64,000 bases of DNA. Origin: Siphonodentalium dalli. Lineage: Eukaryota > Mollusca > Scaphopoda > Gadilida > Siphonodentaliidae. Each line of letters begins with the position of its first letter. The stretch's first letter is position 1. Made by a program: the position numbers and the translations under genes. The stretch spans positions 128,693,123 to 128,757,122 of the forward strand of contig CP136069.1 in assembly GCA_032622095.1 (NCBI GenBank), read 5' to 3'. Positions 27,801 to 42,800 of this stretch are shown in pieces. Under the pieces are notes generated by a model. That model did no database searches. It saw nothing but the letters and a program-made list of their open reading frames with translations, and was not told the origin of the DNA.

Positions 27801-30800
27801 AGTCATTTCCTCGGTGTTAACTTTCAGATGACTTTTTTACGACAAATAATTTGATTTGCAAACCATGGTACAATAAAGTAAATCAAATACACGGACGTGA
27901 GTGAGTTCTATTTATATTTATTGGAGGCCAAGTTGGTACCATGCGCAGGCCTATCTATCAGGTCTAGCACATCCTTCAAATTAATCCGAATCGTACCGAA
28001 TATATAATTTCGAAGCCATTGTTTCTGTCTGTTGTATTTGCAAGCATCGCTTTCGATCGGAGAAATTCCGCTCTGTTACTATATTTAGAGGTGACATTAT
28101 GGGAGTCTAGCTCCGCCCACTGACACTTGTTTATTAACCCATACGGTTTCATTGGACGGAAAATAATTTACGCAATCAATCAGATTACGGAATCCCGAGG
28201 ACTTGGAAATGAAATATCGATGTTATCCGTCAGACCTTATATTCAATGTTGTAATGAATATTTAGGTATGAGTTTACTCAGACTGGTGAATGCCCGGTCT
28301 CCACATTTACATGTTGTACTTCTTTTGAATGAATGTCCATTATAGAAGAGCAACGGGGCAGGACAAGGTCCAAAATCAGCATAATCCCAAAGATATACCA
28401 TGATGTTCTGGACCGAGAAGACTTGGTCTACATTTTTCACAGGTCTAAAACTGTCTAAATTAGTAATTTTGTGTCATTGAGGCATGTCAACAGGGGCTTC
28501 TTCCACAACAGTAAGAATTTTTTATTCATGAACTGGTGTATTAAATTCCTTTGAACTGGCTTCATGCGAAATAATAGAAATTTGATAAAAGTTTGTAAAA
28601 CAACTATATCATCAACACATACATTTAAAATTAGATCAACTCATAATTTTCATTACTAATAACTCTCCAATAACGAGATTTCGCAAATCTCTAACAGTTT
28701 TGTTTACATAACAATGGTTTCATCACTTGAAATTTTCAATAATTAATATAAGAACAAAGTTTATCTATGTTCTCCATAGTGGTGATGTTTATATGAACTT
28801 TCATCTTTTTTTTGCAAATTTACATCACTACAAGTGCCTTGGGTCCCTTTAATCATGAACAATTAAAACATATAAGAAAATTAGAACATTAAACCTTTCA
28901 TCTGTGACATGGTTTTTGGGAATAATAATGCAAACGTCTATTCAAATGATTTTGATAACATTTTCATTGCTGTTTCTGGGAAGAGATAGAGGATATTTTA
29001 AGATTCTCTGTGTGATTTGACACAAAATCTTACCTAAAACTCACTAATAGAAACACAGGCAAAAAATTCAATGATATCTAATTTAATTTATTAATGAGAA
29101 CCCGACAATTTGAATGAATTCTATCAAATCTGTCCCAGAATGAATTCTTTGTTAATTATAGATCCTACTTAGTCATAATCTCACAATAGTAAACAACCAT
29201 TCCATGTAATCATAGATCCAAACAGACCCCCTTAACCCTTTCTTTAATAAATGGATTCTTCCACACAGTTATAAAAGTATACATTGGACTGGTCTATTAT
29301 TCATTTGAAGGGGTATTCTGAAAAAATGAGCAGATAACAGACAGATGCTAAGCTAATATAAGTGCAGAAGGAATCATATTCTTTGGTGGGAAATGTTCAG
29401 ATAATGGTTGTTTGTTGACTTATGAACATTTCTCAAAGGAACTACTCGTCAATGAGTATTTAGTATAGAAAGGGTTAACTCATGGAGAAATTTGTACTGC
29501 TAAATGCTCTCTAACCCCATAACTGATTTTTGGTTTTCCTTTCACTAACTTTTCAGTTTATTTCCTGCACATTCTCCTATGTCGTCGTATTCCACTGGTA
29601 CATATTATAACCAGTTCCGAGGTAGGTACATGTATCTTCACAATGAAAAAATTACCTTGTTCCATGGACTACATCTTTTTGACAAGAGGACCAGGGGGTT
29701 CATACGTAATCGTACTTTGGAATTGGATTTAGTTATTTTAAAATATTTTATAGTAGTGGTCTTGTTTAATACTGACTATAATATTGTATTTTTTGTGTCT
29801 CACTAATGACTAAAGCAACAATTGTGGAATGTTGCTTTCTTTTTCGATTGTACTGCAAATCTACTTGCCAGTGCTGGTGTCTGAAAACTTTATTTGATAT
29901 CAAAGGTTTTGGTCCTAATTTGTGAAGCCTTTCAAGTTTGAAAGGGAAAATTTATTCATTGTTTATCATAACTGTTTTTAATATAATGCCTTTAGTATGT
30001 TCAAGTAAAATACTTTTATTCCATAAATGATTTGTCTGTTTTGTTAGAACATTGCTTTCTATATTAAGCTCATTTGATCTCTTGTTTTCAAAACAACTTC
30101 ATTTGCAAATACATGTATAAGGTAGGCCGATTAATATATATGTTCAGATTATGTTAAAGTAGTCTATAAAGTTCCAATCTAAATTATAATATACAAATCT
30201 AAATTATTTTGTGCAATTTAAATATGCCACTTGATGGGGGGACTTGAAGAGATAGGTTTATTGAATGTAAAAAATTAAATTAGAAGGCAAGTCAATGAGG
30301 TTTTTAATTAGAAGGCAAGTCAATGAGGTTTTTAATTAGAAGGCAAGTCAATGAGGTTTTTAGTTATAGTTGAATTTGTGTATATCAAAGAATCATTTAG
30401 CTGCACTTACACCTACCATACTTCTAAATTAACTCTTTGAGTGCCAGGGGCCGATCTCATCGGCCCTAAACCTACAAAATAAGTCTGTTAAAGAATATAA
30501 GAATAAATTATTAAAATTGTAAAAAAAAAAAAATTGTTAGGCCAATGCATTCTCTTATATATGCGAGGCGACCTATGGTCGACTCGCATATATAAGAGAA
30601 TGCATTGGCACAGGGTATATGGGTTGATACAAAAATCGACCTGGCACTCAAAGGGTTAATGCTATTAGGAAAAGAATCACGTTCTAAAGTCTCTTTATTG
30701 TCCCATACATCCATGTGACCTGTTGGGATTTCTCGCCGATCAATTTGTATCAGTGTGGTAAGTCCTTGTAGTTGCTATAAAGTCTATATATTACTATATT

Positions 30801-33800
30801 TTTCCATTAATTGAAATCCAGGGAATCAAGAAAAAATTAATTTCTTGATTTCCTGGATTTCAGTTAACAGATAAATACATGTTATATATAATCTATAGCC
30901 ACCACAAGGACTTGCCACATTGATAGAAATTGATAGGCAATCTCCTTAGAAATCCAACAGGTCCCATGGATTTATGGGGGAACAAAGAGACTAATGTGAT
31001 TCTCTTCCGAATAACATTAATTTAGAAGTAGGTGTAAGTGAAACTATTAAAATGATAATTAAATTAGTGCGGGGCTTAGAGTGAATATTGATTATTGTGA
31101 TCCCATTAATAGTCACATTTCACAATTGTAGAAAACTACCAAAAAGTTTTACAATTTAGTGACCCGTGTGCAAAGTGACAGGAAATATATTTTCGACACA
31201 CATCCTATTTCTTATCTATTTTCCTTCAAGACCATGCTGTCGGGAATAAGGGGCAATTAGATTCTTTCACAGTCGGAGATTCCAGACCAGCATCAAGGAA
31301 ATGTGAGTTTTATTAATATATGTTGTACCTTGCATTCATTTCTAACAGTATCCGTGATGTTAAATGTTGTTGTGGCAAAATTCCTAGGCTCAACATTTAC
31401 TTCTGCCCTAATGTAATTATCCTATTTAAATACATTGGCTTTTTGGAAACTAATGGCAAAATACTATTTAAAATAAACAATAATTTCACTAGTGAATTAT
31501 GTCACTTTAACTACTCGTTATGTATTGATCCCCCATTCATTTCGAGGGTCTCCATATATACTGTCCAATTACATCAATAAAAGCGGGGTGGTTTAGATTG
31601 TAAAACGGCAAACTTCAAACTTGAATTGATATGAAAATATTCTTAGCACAAATGCACCTTGTGTCTATCCATGGAATGTTCCATGTTTGCCTATAACTTT
31701 GCAGAAAACCAACTGTGTACCATGAGAGTGTGTTCTGTCTTGCTATTAATATATATATAATGATAGTGACATTATATGCTTAACTTGAATGGCTGTCTGT
31801 ATACAACATCACATCATGACATGAGTTTAACAATAGGAGCTTGTTCTATGACGACTAAATGTTATGTTACAAACCTTTATAAAGGTATACATGTAAACTG
31901 GTCATATTTAATATTTAGGTGTACGCCTAGCTATATTAATAAGATTATCGTGCTTGCTACAAGCTAGAAGTTATTGTACAAACTAGTAATGGGATAAAAC
32001 AGTTTCAACATACAAGGACATCTGGTGGTCACATAAATTGCTGACACTGGGTAGCTCTTAGGAACCAAGTTTGAAGTTTTGCCATTTTACAATGTAAAGC
32101 TCCCCAGTATCTTAACAGAAGCAACCTTCTTGAAAAAATTAGCCTAAATACATCATAGTTGCTGACAGCGTTCACTCTGGCCAGAAATTCTTGTTGCCAA
32201 TTTTTTTGTCATTTCTGATTTTTTTCTGGCCAAATTGAAAAACTAAAATATGGGATAACCAAGAAAACCGAAACTAGAACACACAAGAATAACTGATCAA
32301 TTTCTAGGTGGACAAAAGTGATAAATGGAAATGTACATGGGTGGACCACAAAAAAATATTAAATAGGTCTAGCGGACAACGTATATCAACACAAATGATA
32401 CCGATTCACCTAGGGTCCTGCGAATTGGAGATTTTGATCGAATCGAATATCGAATCGAATTCTTGAAATCGAATCGAATATCGAATCATATCTGTGTGTT
32501 GCATTCTCAATTGGGCATGTTTTGTCAACGATTAGACGATTTGTGAATGTTCTATCAACTACATGCACGAAGTTCCATCATAACTAATGTGGCGATGAAC
32601 TGTCGTTTGCAATACTATTAACTTCAAATGATAATTGTCGAGAAAAAAAGGCAGATTTAAAAAAAATGTCCATGCGGCCGTCACAACGATTAATATATAA
32701 CCACTAAACAGATTATCAGAACTAAAATCACGCGAAATTTGTACAGTTTGCATCTACATGCAAAATTTCAAATCGACATTCGGAATCACCCGTTGTTATA
32801 AACTTGAAGATGCAACAACAGTCGCAGGGTAGCCTGATTATGTAGTGCTGGATGCTTCTTGGACAGATGATTCCATTGATGGGTCATTGTCCCAGATGCA
32901 TGCGATTTATACAACAGGTTGCATTCATCTCACGTGTACATCCCTGCACTATACCTGCAGCTTTATCATGTTTAAAATAAACATGAATAACAACGACATT
33001 TTGTCAAGTGTCAAAGAACGCTCAGAAATTGAAAGTAAACTTCAGAAGAAAACATCGCCAAAATGCACTTTTCGATGCCGGGAACACATGTTGTTTAAAT
33101 TCTCAGCTATACTACATAATGCAGAATCTGAGACGGATAGCCGGCGGATAACGCTAGCGGTTGCTCAGTCTCATAGCTATTATTATTCACGCGCGTTGTC
33201 GGTCCATCGGTGATCTCCGAGCTTTTGGCTACCATGTTCAAAGCTAGAATTCAAGCGTATTTAGTAGTCATATAGTGGCTAATTGCTGGCTATACTTATA
33301 TTTAATATATATAATCGCGATGTATAATAAGAATTATAAGGTGCATATATACATCATTTTCTGTAATTAAATGGCACAAAAACAGCTAAGATCGATGTCC
33401 GTAAACAGCCTACTTTTCCACCAGTGTATATTCGAAATTTCGAGTTGGCAATTTCGACTCGAATTCGAATCGAATTTGTCTTTCGAATCGAATCTCGAAT
33501 CGAATATCGAATATTCGCAGGACCCTAGATTCACCTACCTTGTCTTATTTTGAAATTACACAGCAGAAAAGTATTGTCACTTGATTAAGAAAGTACTCCG
33601 TTCTACAGGTCAGCAACTGCTGATTAACTGTTAACAAATTACTGATTTAATGGAGATCTGATCACCTGTTAACAAATTACCGATTTAATGGAGATCTGAT
33701 GATAATTTGAGAGGTGATTGCTGACTATATGCTTGAAAAAGTTTGGCCAAATGAAATTTTCATTGGTCATTTAAAAAAAAAAATGACCACTGGCCAATTT

Positions 33801-36800
33801 GGCCACCGACTGCGTTGCCGAAAATTTCATTACATTTATTAACTTAGCTGCAAGGCATTTCAAGCTGCAAACGAATGTTGTTTATAAATTCTGAAATATT
33901 CCAAAACTTATCTATTGTATTTATCAATCAAGAACTTTTATAAAATTATGGAAATGGTTTTTCCTATTTTGTAGCTGAAAGAGATTTTCCTCTGGACAGT
34001 GAAGATGAATTTGAAAGTGTCTCGCAAGTTACAGGCCCTGTAAGTTCTTATTCCACACTGTTAGTTTATTTTTCCGAAATTGTATTGCCCATGAACAATA
34101 CAAACACTAAGTGTTGTCATCACTAAATCCACCATTCTGATTGGTCGGCGCCCACGTGGCTAGTTGCAGTTATTTCTCGGTGAATGCGCAATGCCTCATA
34201 ACACAAAGCTAATAACACAATCGATACGTCATTAGGTTTGGAAAGACGAACGCGTAATGTGTTGGGCGCATTTGGACTCGCGCGTGATTGCCTTAATACA
34301 TCATCGGGTTTCAATATGAAGAGAAATTGTTCCTATTAACTTTTGCCAAGGGTGCTATTGGGTATTTTGGGCTGATTTTGTCACGATACACTTTTCGATT
34401 TAAATATATTTACAAAAGTAGCTTTTTCGCTAAATGTATATAAATATAAGGATTAACTATCATGTGGACTATTTTTATGGAGATGTAACGGTGAGGTAAG
34501 TGGTCATAACTTGTATGTAAAACCCTTCGGGTTTTACACAAGTTATGTCCACTTACCTCACCGTTACATCTCCATAAAAACAGTCCACATGACAGTTAAT
34601 CCTTATAACAACACAGTTGTGTGAACATGTTATCATTATTGCATGCGTTTGTTGTGTCGCGAGATAAAATTGGAACCTACGGTTCTCATTTTAACATTGA
34701 GTCACAACAAACTCGTGCAATAATGTTAACCAGTTCACATAAATATTTTGTTCTATATATATTCCATACCCTTGTTGGTTAATAAATCATATTCAAATAC
34801 ATTCCCATGTTGAAATATAAGGCCAGATAAATAAAACAGTCCGTTCATCAGGGAAAGCCTCATCCACAAACGAGCCGCTCTTCAAGCCTGTTTATTACCT
34901 GCCATAAATAAGTAAACATAAATACTGCCCAGCCCCAGGACTATTCATGTGACAGAAGTCTACATGGTAAAAGTTGCCACTCTTTTTAGATAGTTTGCAC
35001 AGTAAATTCACCAATTTTGACATCATGACAAGGTCGAAAAAGATGAGATAAAATTGGTCCAGAGGTATATTTACTGTTCTGAGACTTTAATGCTATGATC
35101 ATTGGCCGACCAATCCATACTTTTAAGGAAACCTTGATTAGCACTTAATACGCCCTCTCACTAATATTGGATCCATCAGGTCTGGTTCCGTGGTTTTACT
35201 TAGCTTTCCATATATGTAAGTCATGAATAATTTAAAAGCTCCATATATGGAAATGCTACTCCAAAACTGGTGGATCCAATGGCCGCGAGTTAGTGACCGG
35301 TCATATATTAAGTTTTTTCTCTCCTTCAGATCTCCTCCTAAATTTTATTGGGTCTGAAAAAAAGCCATTAAATTATTCTGAATTTCATGTTTTCTTGACA
35401 GTCTAAACCTGAAAATCATTATTATATTCTTGCCATTTCAGCGCAAACCAGTGTGGGATATTGTAGAGTCTGATGGTATGTTTATTTACTAAAACTATTC
35501 ATGTGTCATCCTATGTTGAATTCTAAGTATTCTAAGCTCTTGTTCAAATCAGGCTTCTCTTGTTACTGATAGGGCCGAGACAGTTAATGATAATCAGTCA
35601 TATCATAAAGACACTATTTTATTTGGCCCTTTCATGACGGGAGCTGTGCCAGTGCATTCTCTTATATATGTGAATCTCCCATAGGGAACATCATATATAT
35701 AAGAGAATGCACTGGCTCACAAAGGTTAAGGTAAATATCGTTTGGCAAAGCATTCTCTTATATATACGAGGCTCCCTATGGGAGACTCACATATGTAAGA
35801 GAATGCATTGGCACAGGGTTTTCGCAAAATTTTCAGGAAGCTCCGGTCATGGAAGGGTTAATGAAAGCTATTTTCTTTATCATTTCTGAAAATTCAAATT
35901 TGACTCATAACATAAAATCTATGTCATTCGACATCAGTTAATCTCCCATTTGTTGTACCCCGAAAAAAAATTGGGGGAACTATTGAAATCACTGGTGTCC
36001 GTGCGTCCCAAATGGTTTCCGGATGGTTAATTTAGTTTTAGTTATCCAATTGTTTTCAAATTTTGTATGTATATTACCTACATGAGAATACAGGTCAAGT
36101 TCGAATATGGGTTTGGTCCACATATTTTTACTAGAGGTGTTGACTATGTTGAATATTTTGGTTTCCAGATGATCACTGCATAGAATTAGAATTTACAAAT
36201 TATTATGGTGTCATCAAAAGTGCTTGAATAATATCAATGGGATATTTAACTTTCATACATATATGTGGCTGACTATTTTCTATGACTAACAGATTGTATG
36301 AAAATGTTCTTGTTAACTTAATTAATACTAGTAATTGTGTTAAAGAAAAATGCTTACAATGCTTGCACTATTGCATAAGTAATAAGTTGCAAATTTCAAC
36401 CATCTCCATGATGATTTCAGTGAAAGTCTTTGATGTAAAAACAATGGAAAATTTATGAATTTGACTATTTTATTAGAATATTCTATTTTGATAGGTTTTG
36501 ATGAGTGAGTTCCTTGAGCATACCTTGAAAAAGTTTGTCTGACATTGGCAGAATGAGGTTCCCAGAGGGTGTATTTAGTGATGGTATCCCACACGGCAGA
36601 CTAGCATCAGTAAATCCACCCTCTGGGAACATCATTCTGCTTAGGCTTCCACTGCTATGGGAGACCTAGGATCAGATTGAAGTTACCAAGTTGAAGTTGG
36701 TGATGTTCACCCATTAGACACCTCATTTATGCATTTTATCTTCTGCAAAAATTAGGGGATATAGAAACTGAACAGAAGGGAAAAGGTAACTAAAAACAAT

Positions 36801-39800
36801 GTTAATATGAGACTATATAGATACTTCCCAGCTGACGATGCCTAAGCAGAATGAGGTTCCAAGAGGGTGAATTTGGTGATGCTAGCCTGCTGTGCGGGGC
36901 ATTTAGCATCACTAAATTCACTCTCTGCAAATGTGAGACACACTATTTCAAGGCTTGTCATTGAAAATGTTGGTTGAATTCTTGGAAAGTCCTGGAAAAG
37001 TTCTTGAATTTGATAATGATCAAAGTGTATGAATCATGGTACAATAATGCTCTGAGTAATCAACTTCTTAACCACAGCAGAATTATGGGTAACTTTTCAG
37101 GATTTAGTCGGAAATATGGCTTGTTGCCATTCATCGGAAAGCTCTCCCCGAGAGCTTTCCGATGAATGGCAACAAGCCATATTTCCGACTAAATCCTGTG
37201 AAAAGTTACCCATAATTCTGCTGTGGTTAAGAAGTTGATTACTTAGAGCATTACTGTACATGTTGTCGTCCTACTGATTGGAATCCTAGATACATCTTTG
37301 AGTGATCCTACATGTAATTATACCCCCACTTTCGAAGAAAATGGGGGGTATACTGGATTGACTGCGTCTGTCCGTCCGTCGAGCCGTCCGTCCGTCTATC
37401 ATGCTTTCTCCGTGTTTACTAATGACTACTTATGTGGCTAAGATTGTGTAAAATGGATATTTATGTGCATAACTTCCGTTGCGTGGCTAGCCACGTAACA
37501 GCTTTCAGATGGACGTTCTAAAATGATCTATTTGGCCTAATCAGCTTATTTAATTTTGTAGTCACTCAAAATTTGGAGAAAAAAAAGTCCATCGATTTAG
37601 ACATCCATGACCCGTCAATAGGAGATGTCGGACACTGACAAGACATTTATGTGGCTAGCCACCCAATCACGGACCTGTCAGTTTCTCCTATTCCACTGTC
37701 CCAGTTGCTGTGAGCAAGTTTTTGAGTTTTAATCAGCTTCTTCTGCTATAATTCCAACATGTTATGAATCCATAATCTGGAGTTTTATCACTATCTACTA
37801 CTTGATAGCCACTTAAAATTTTATGGCTACTTGAGAAGCCACATAAAAACTAAAGCCACATTACTATTTCTAGCCACATAGGTCGAAGCCACATATCTAC
37901 CCATTTGTTGGTATGTCCGTCCGTGGAGCCGTCGTACCGTCCGTCCATCCGTCCGACCTCATAACTCGAACAACTATGAACCGATTTCAATAATTTTTTG
38001 CATGCAATCTCCTTGGGACTGCCTCTCCGCATGATGCTAATTACGGTTCGGTGCGACTTTTGTTTTAAGTTACGCCTCATTTTCGACTTATTTTGACTTA
38101 GAAAATTCTGTCCAACTTAATAACTTTAACAAATATGAACCGATTTCAATAATTTTTGGTATACATGCTTCTCACAATACCCTCTCTACATGATGCAGCT
38201 AGGGATTGGCTCAGACTGTTTTTCATAATATTACACTTCATTTTCGACTTATTTTGACTTAGAAAATTCTGTGCGACTTAATAACTTTAACAAATATGAA
38301 CCAATTTGAATAATATTTTCTGTACAAGCTTATTGTGACACCATATCGATATTATTAGTCCAAATTTTTCTTTAAAGTTAAAAATCTTTTTTGTTGGGTT
38401 TACGGATAATGCGGGTTGAATTTGCCACGGTGGGGGTATGCTAGCACTCGAGTGCACACCTCTTGTTCTCTTTTGATGAAAATTGTTTTTTTTTGTTTTT
38501 AGGTGAAGCTGGCATTCCAACGTCAAAATCTGCAAACTTCTCATCACAGAAGATACACACAAGAGAATCTCCCAGCAGGTATGTCGTAATGTATTATAGT
38601 TTAACTCTTCTGGAGTAAACTACATACCCACATATCAAATATGATGACCTTTCATAGAGTTTTCATTTCCCATCCCCAGGATTGCACGTCAGTAGGGCCA
38701 ATCGGAACTCACTATTAGTAGCATTGAGATAAAGGGGTCCAATCAAAATGATTAACGTACCACGATGTGTCGTTATTCGGGAGAATACTGCAGGCCTTCC
38801 AAGAAATGAAATGTTGGCTGGAATAAAATAGACTGTATCCATATGAATCTGAGTGTATGTATACAAAGACTGAGTTTAACTCAGTACAGTAATGTGTCAT
38901 AGTTTACAATGAGCCATCAGCAAATTACGTTGCTCGGCCAGCCCCCTGGAATCATATTTTGTTTAAGCAGCAGTCAGCTTCCATTTTGAGAGCAATTTCC
39001 TGGCTTTAGTGTCGCCATTTTGGGGAACTACATATGTTTGTTTAATATATTGAATTTCCAATTTAGTTGTTATAAAAGTAAACTTGTGTCCAGGTCGGCA
39101 GCGTCTTTGTCAATTTTAGAACACAGTCTTGGTATACGGGTCTATCAATTTGTATGGTACCTTATTTATCTGACATTTTAGTGAATTTCCATTATGGTAC
39201 ATTCCAATAGATGAATGGCCTGGCTTGTCGTAGACTCACATGTGCTTCAATGCCTCAACTGCATAACTAATTTTGTTAAAACGTGATCATTTCAAGTACT
39301 AGAGTTATTTCCAGTACTATATACGAATGTAGAAGACTGAATTACCAGGATAACAAACATTTTTGATGACTTCATCAGTTGATTTTGAAGAGTTCTGGTC
39401 AGCATCAATATGGTTGTTTTGTTTGGACAAGCGATAATCAATACTGCAGGTTGTAACCTCATCTTTGCTATAATGTTAACATATAGTGTCATTGAACAAG
39501 TTAATTTGTGTGCACTAATTAACTCAGTTTCATTTTTATTATAACTCTGTTATTAGAGTAAAATGCAGGATAGGAATATGATGAAAACATAATAATTTGC
39601 AACAAGATATCTAATTGCCGGCGCCCAGAGAGTTAAAGTGATGTGAAACACTCTTGTAGAGTGATCAAATAGAAATTGAGAATAATCTTGCACAAAGTAG
39701 TTATTTGTACAAATATTAATCCATATTAATGATACGCACCGTCATTCTTATATGGTGAAATAATTTGTGTTAGATTATCTCCGATATTTGCGTCCCGAAT

Positions 39801-42800
39801 CGAGATGTAAATATTTACAATTGGGCGTAGTTTTCCATGGAGTGGTATGGTTGATTTCTTTGAAATTAAACGGCAATGTTAGTAGAATGCTACATTCCCC
39901 AGGTTGGCATATCATCTGAGTACTAACTTATAAATTTCACGCACCCAAACAAGTCCATAATATGTCTTTAAAGTAATATATTTACATACACCTCATATTG
40001 CTTCTTTTTTTCCCTTATTATTACTATTGCATGCCCATTGGATTAATTTGGTCATTCTACATTATTCACCATTGTTAGCCATCATATTTAAATAACCGCT
40101 GAGATAACTGGACATTACCTCACTCAATTTTAATTTTGCGCAGTGTTATTTATTTGCTCAGTTTTAAATTCCCGCACTTATAATTCATGCACCCTGATGC
40201 GCGAATGCAATGCTGACAAAACTAATTTTTTTTAAAGCCATGTACTCATTGACTTGCAGTTACATTTCTTTATGATTCCTGGGGTTTAGATTTAATGACC
40301 ACCATGCTATACTGTAAATGTACAGCACACATGAGATAAATTAATTATGAAGATAGGCAGGGCTGGCGATCTAGAAAATCCAGGAGGGCTATTAATAGCC
40401 CTCCTAGATATGCATAGGAGGGCTATAGCCCTCCTCAACTTTTAAAGTTATGATTTATTTTATCTGAGTTACTACTGCCGTTAGTTTGTCTATTTTTGAT
40501 GTTGTATAACTCCATTTAAATTAATTTTCTTCATGTGGAAACAAAGTGTCCACAGAGTTGTGAATGTCAAAATCCCCCACAGTAATTATGGTAATAAAAT
40601 GGTTTTATATGTTGTGATAATCTATATGTACAAGAAACAAAATGTAAGAGTATTTGTACTCAACAATTTGTCAGTCGGTGTCCAACCCATGCAACGGAAT
40701 TGGGTGAGTTTGTCCACATTAAAAGCATTGTCCATGAAAGTGTAATTTTACGTAAAATACACAATCAAGAACAATATTAAATCCAGTATATTTGCACTTG
40801 AATATTGACTGCTTTTTCTCTCAAAGTAATCCATATTCCATTGTCGATCGCAGACTGCTGCTTGCAGCGGTCAAGTCGCTATCTATAGATTTACTGGGTG
40901 TTTGCAATTGGGGACATAGAAAATAGTTTCTGAACTTTAATAATTGAATAACAGTGTAAACTAGATTACGTGGATACATTTAGCTAATTATATTAAAATA
41001 TTGTCAATCGAAGCGATAAAAGACGGCTGCAAGATAAATACAATTTTCACTGATAGGAACCGGAAACGGAACGAAAGGTTGAACTTAATTGGGACAGTGA
41101 CATTTGGTTCTCACTATCCACAAACATGTGTCATTTTATCCAGTGAAATATATTGTAAGCTCAATCTTATGAAGAGAAATTATTTATTTTGGTCATAAAA
41201 TGTGTGAGAATCGATCAAAAGATCAGATTTACGAAACAGTTCGTTCCGGAATTTACTGATTCCGCTATAATTCCCATTTGACATTACCGTCAAGTCACGC
41301 ATGCGCACAGTCCCCACACTGTACAATATAATTACGATTTCGATGCAGTATTTTACTCATTAAACACAATAAAATAACTAAATAATAAATGTCCTATCGT
41401 AGACGAGGCGGGCTATAAAAAGCCCGCCTTGGAAAATTCTAGGCGGGCTGTAGGCGGGCAGCCCGCCAGCCCGCCTTGAGATTTCCAGGCCTGGATAGGT
41501 AATCCTATTACACTTAATCCAATCATAATTATTGTATTTCAATAGTTATGTGCATCACTGACATGAAATCAACTAAGTAAGTGAAATAAATGACTGCTGA
41601 CCTAAGAAATATCACTTTGTATCAGTTGATATGCAAACCTGTTCATTTTCATGACTTGTTTGTTAACACATTGAGTGCCAACTACGAATTATCTCATACT
41701 TTTTACTCAACATGTTAAACTCCTTCAATCATTCTATTATTCGCACAGTTTTAAATTCGCTCACAATGGCTGCGTGAAAAGTAGTACTGCATGCATTTAA
41801 CTACGGGTTAGGCAATTAATGAAAATGAATCCTTCTGCAATTCATTATAGGCAGTGTTAATACTGTACATTTTATTACACTTCAGAAAGAAGCTATCTCA
41901 GTCAGGTCCTGTAAAATACCAGGATACTGCAGTAACGAGATCATACGAAAGTGGTGCTATAGGTGATATTGTACCATCAAAATCATGGGAGCAGCCACTA
42001 GTTGATGAGGTATGTAAATGTATGGGAAGCCAAATTAATGTTCTGTTTCTCGGATACCTGCCCCATCATCTAAATATGGCCCCCCTGAGTGATTTTTATG
42101 GCCCCCAAAAATTAAAAATATATATATAGACCAACCTAAGGGTGACAGTGTAGTTTAGCACACTGCAGACTGAAAAATGCCATTGGAAAATATATCTTCA
42201 TTACTATTTGATAAATATGTTGATCTTGAACAATAAATTTATTGAAGATCAATAATGAAATAATCCTTGAAAATGACTCACTCAGTCCTCAAAATGTGCT
42301 TAAATATGATCCCCAGAATCACATACAAATGTTGTTTAAAGCTGTTGACACTGTCAATAATGTTTCAGGGAGACCAGGGAGACTATCCTTCATTCTCAGA
42401 AAGAGGCTCACATCATTCACGTCCACCTGCATGGAAAATAGCTGATGAACAAGAATCAAGCCTCTCTCATACTGGCCCAGGTAAATACATGTACATGGCA
42501 AAGACAATAATTCTTATCTGAATTTGTTGGTATTTCCTAGTTTATCATTTGTAATGTAACCATTATTTATGATGGACAGTCTACACTCCGTAAAATGTCC
42601 TTCACAACTAGTTATTTAAAAATAATGGCTGAGTCTAAATTAATTATATATATTTATTATTCATCCTAGATAAAGTAAAAACACATACTGTATAGAGTTA
42701 CTTCCCCAATTAATCAGTTTTGCTGATAGTGCTTGTTGATGTGTGATGCAAATGAGAAAGTATGCTACAATAGATATGATTGTAAGTGACGCCAACCCTT

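Noticed and set aside
27484..27854. Overlapping 97- and 71-codon open frames
   Set aside because: Inside a foldback transposon, with no domain or splice support.
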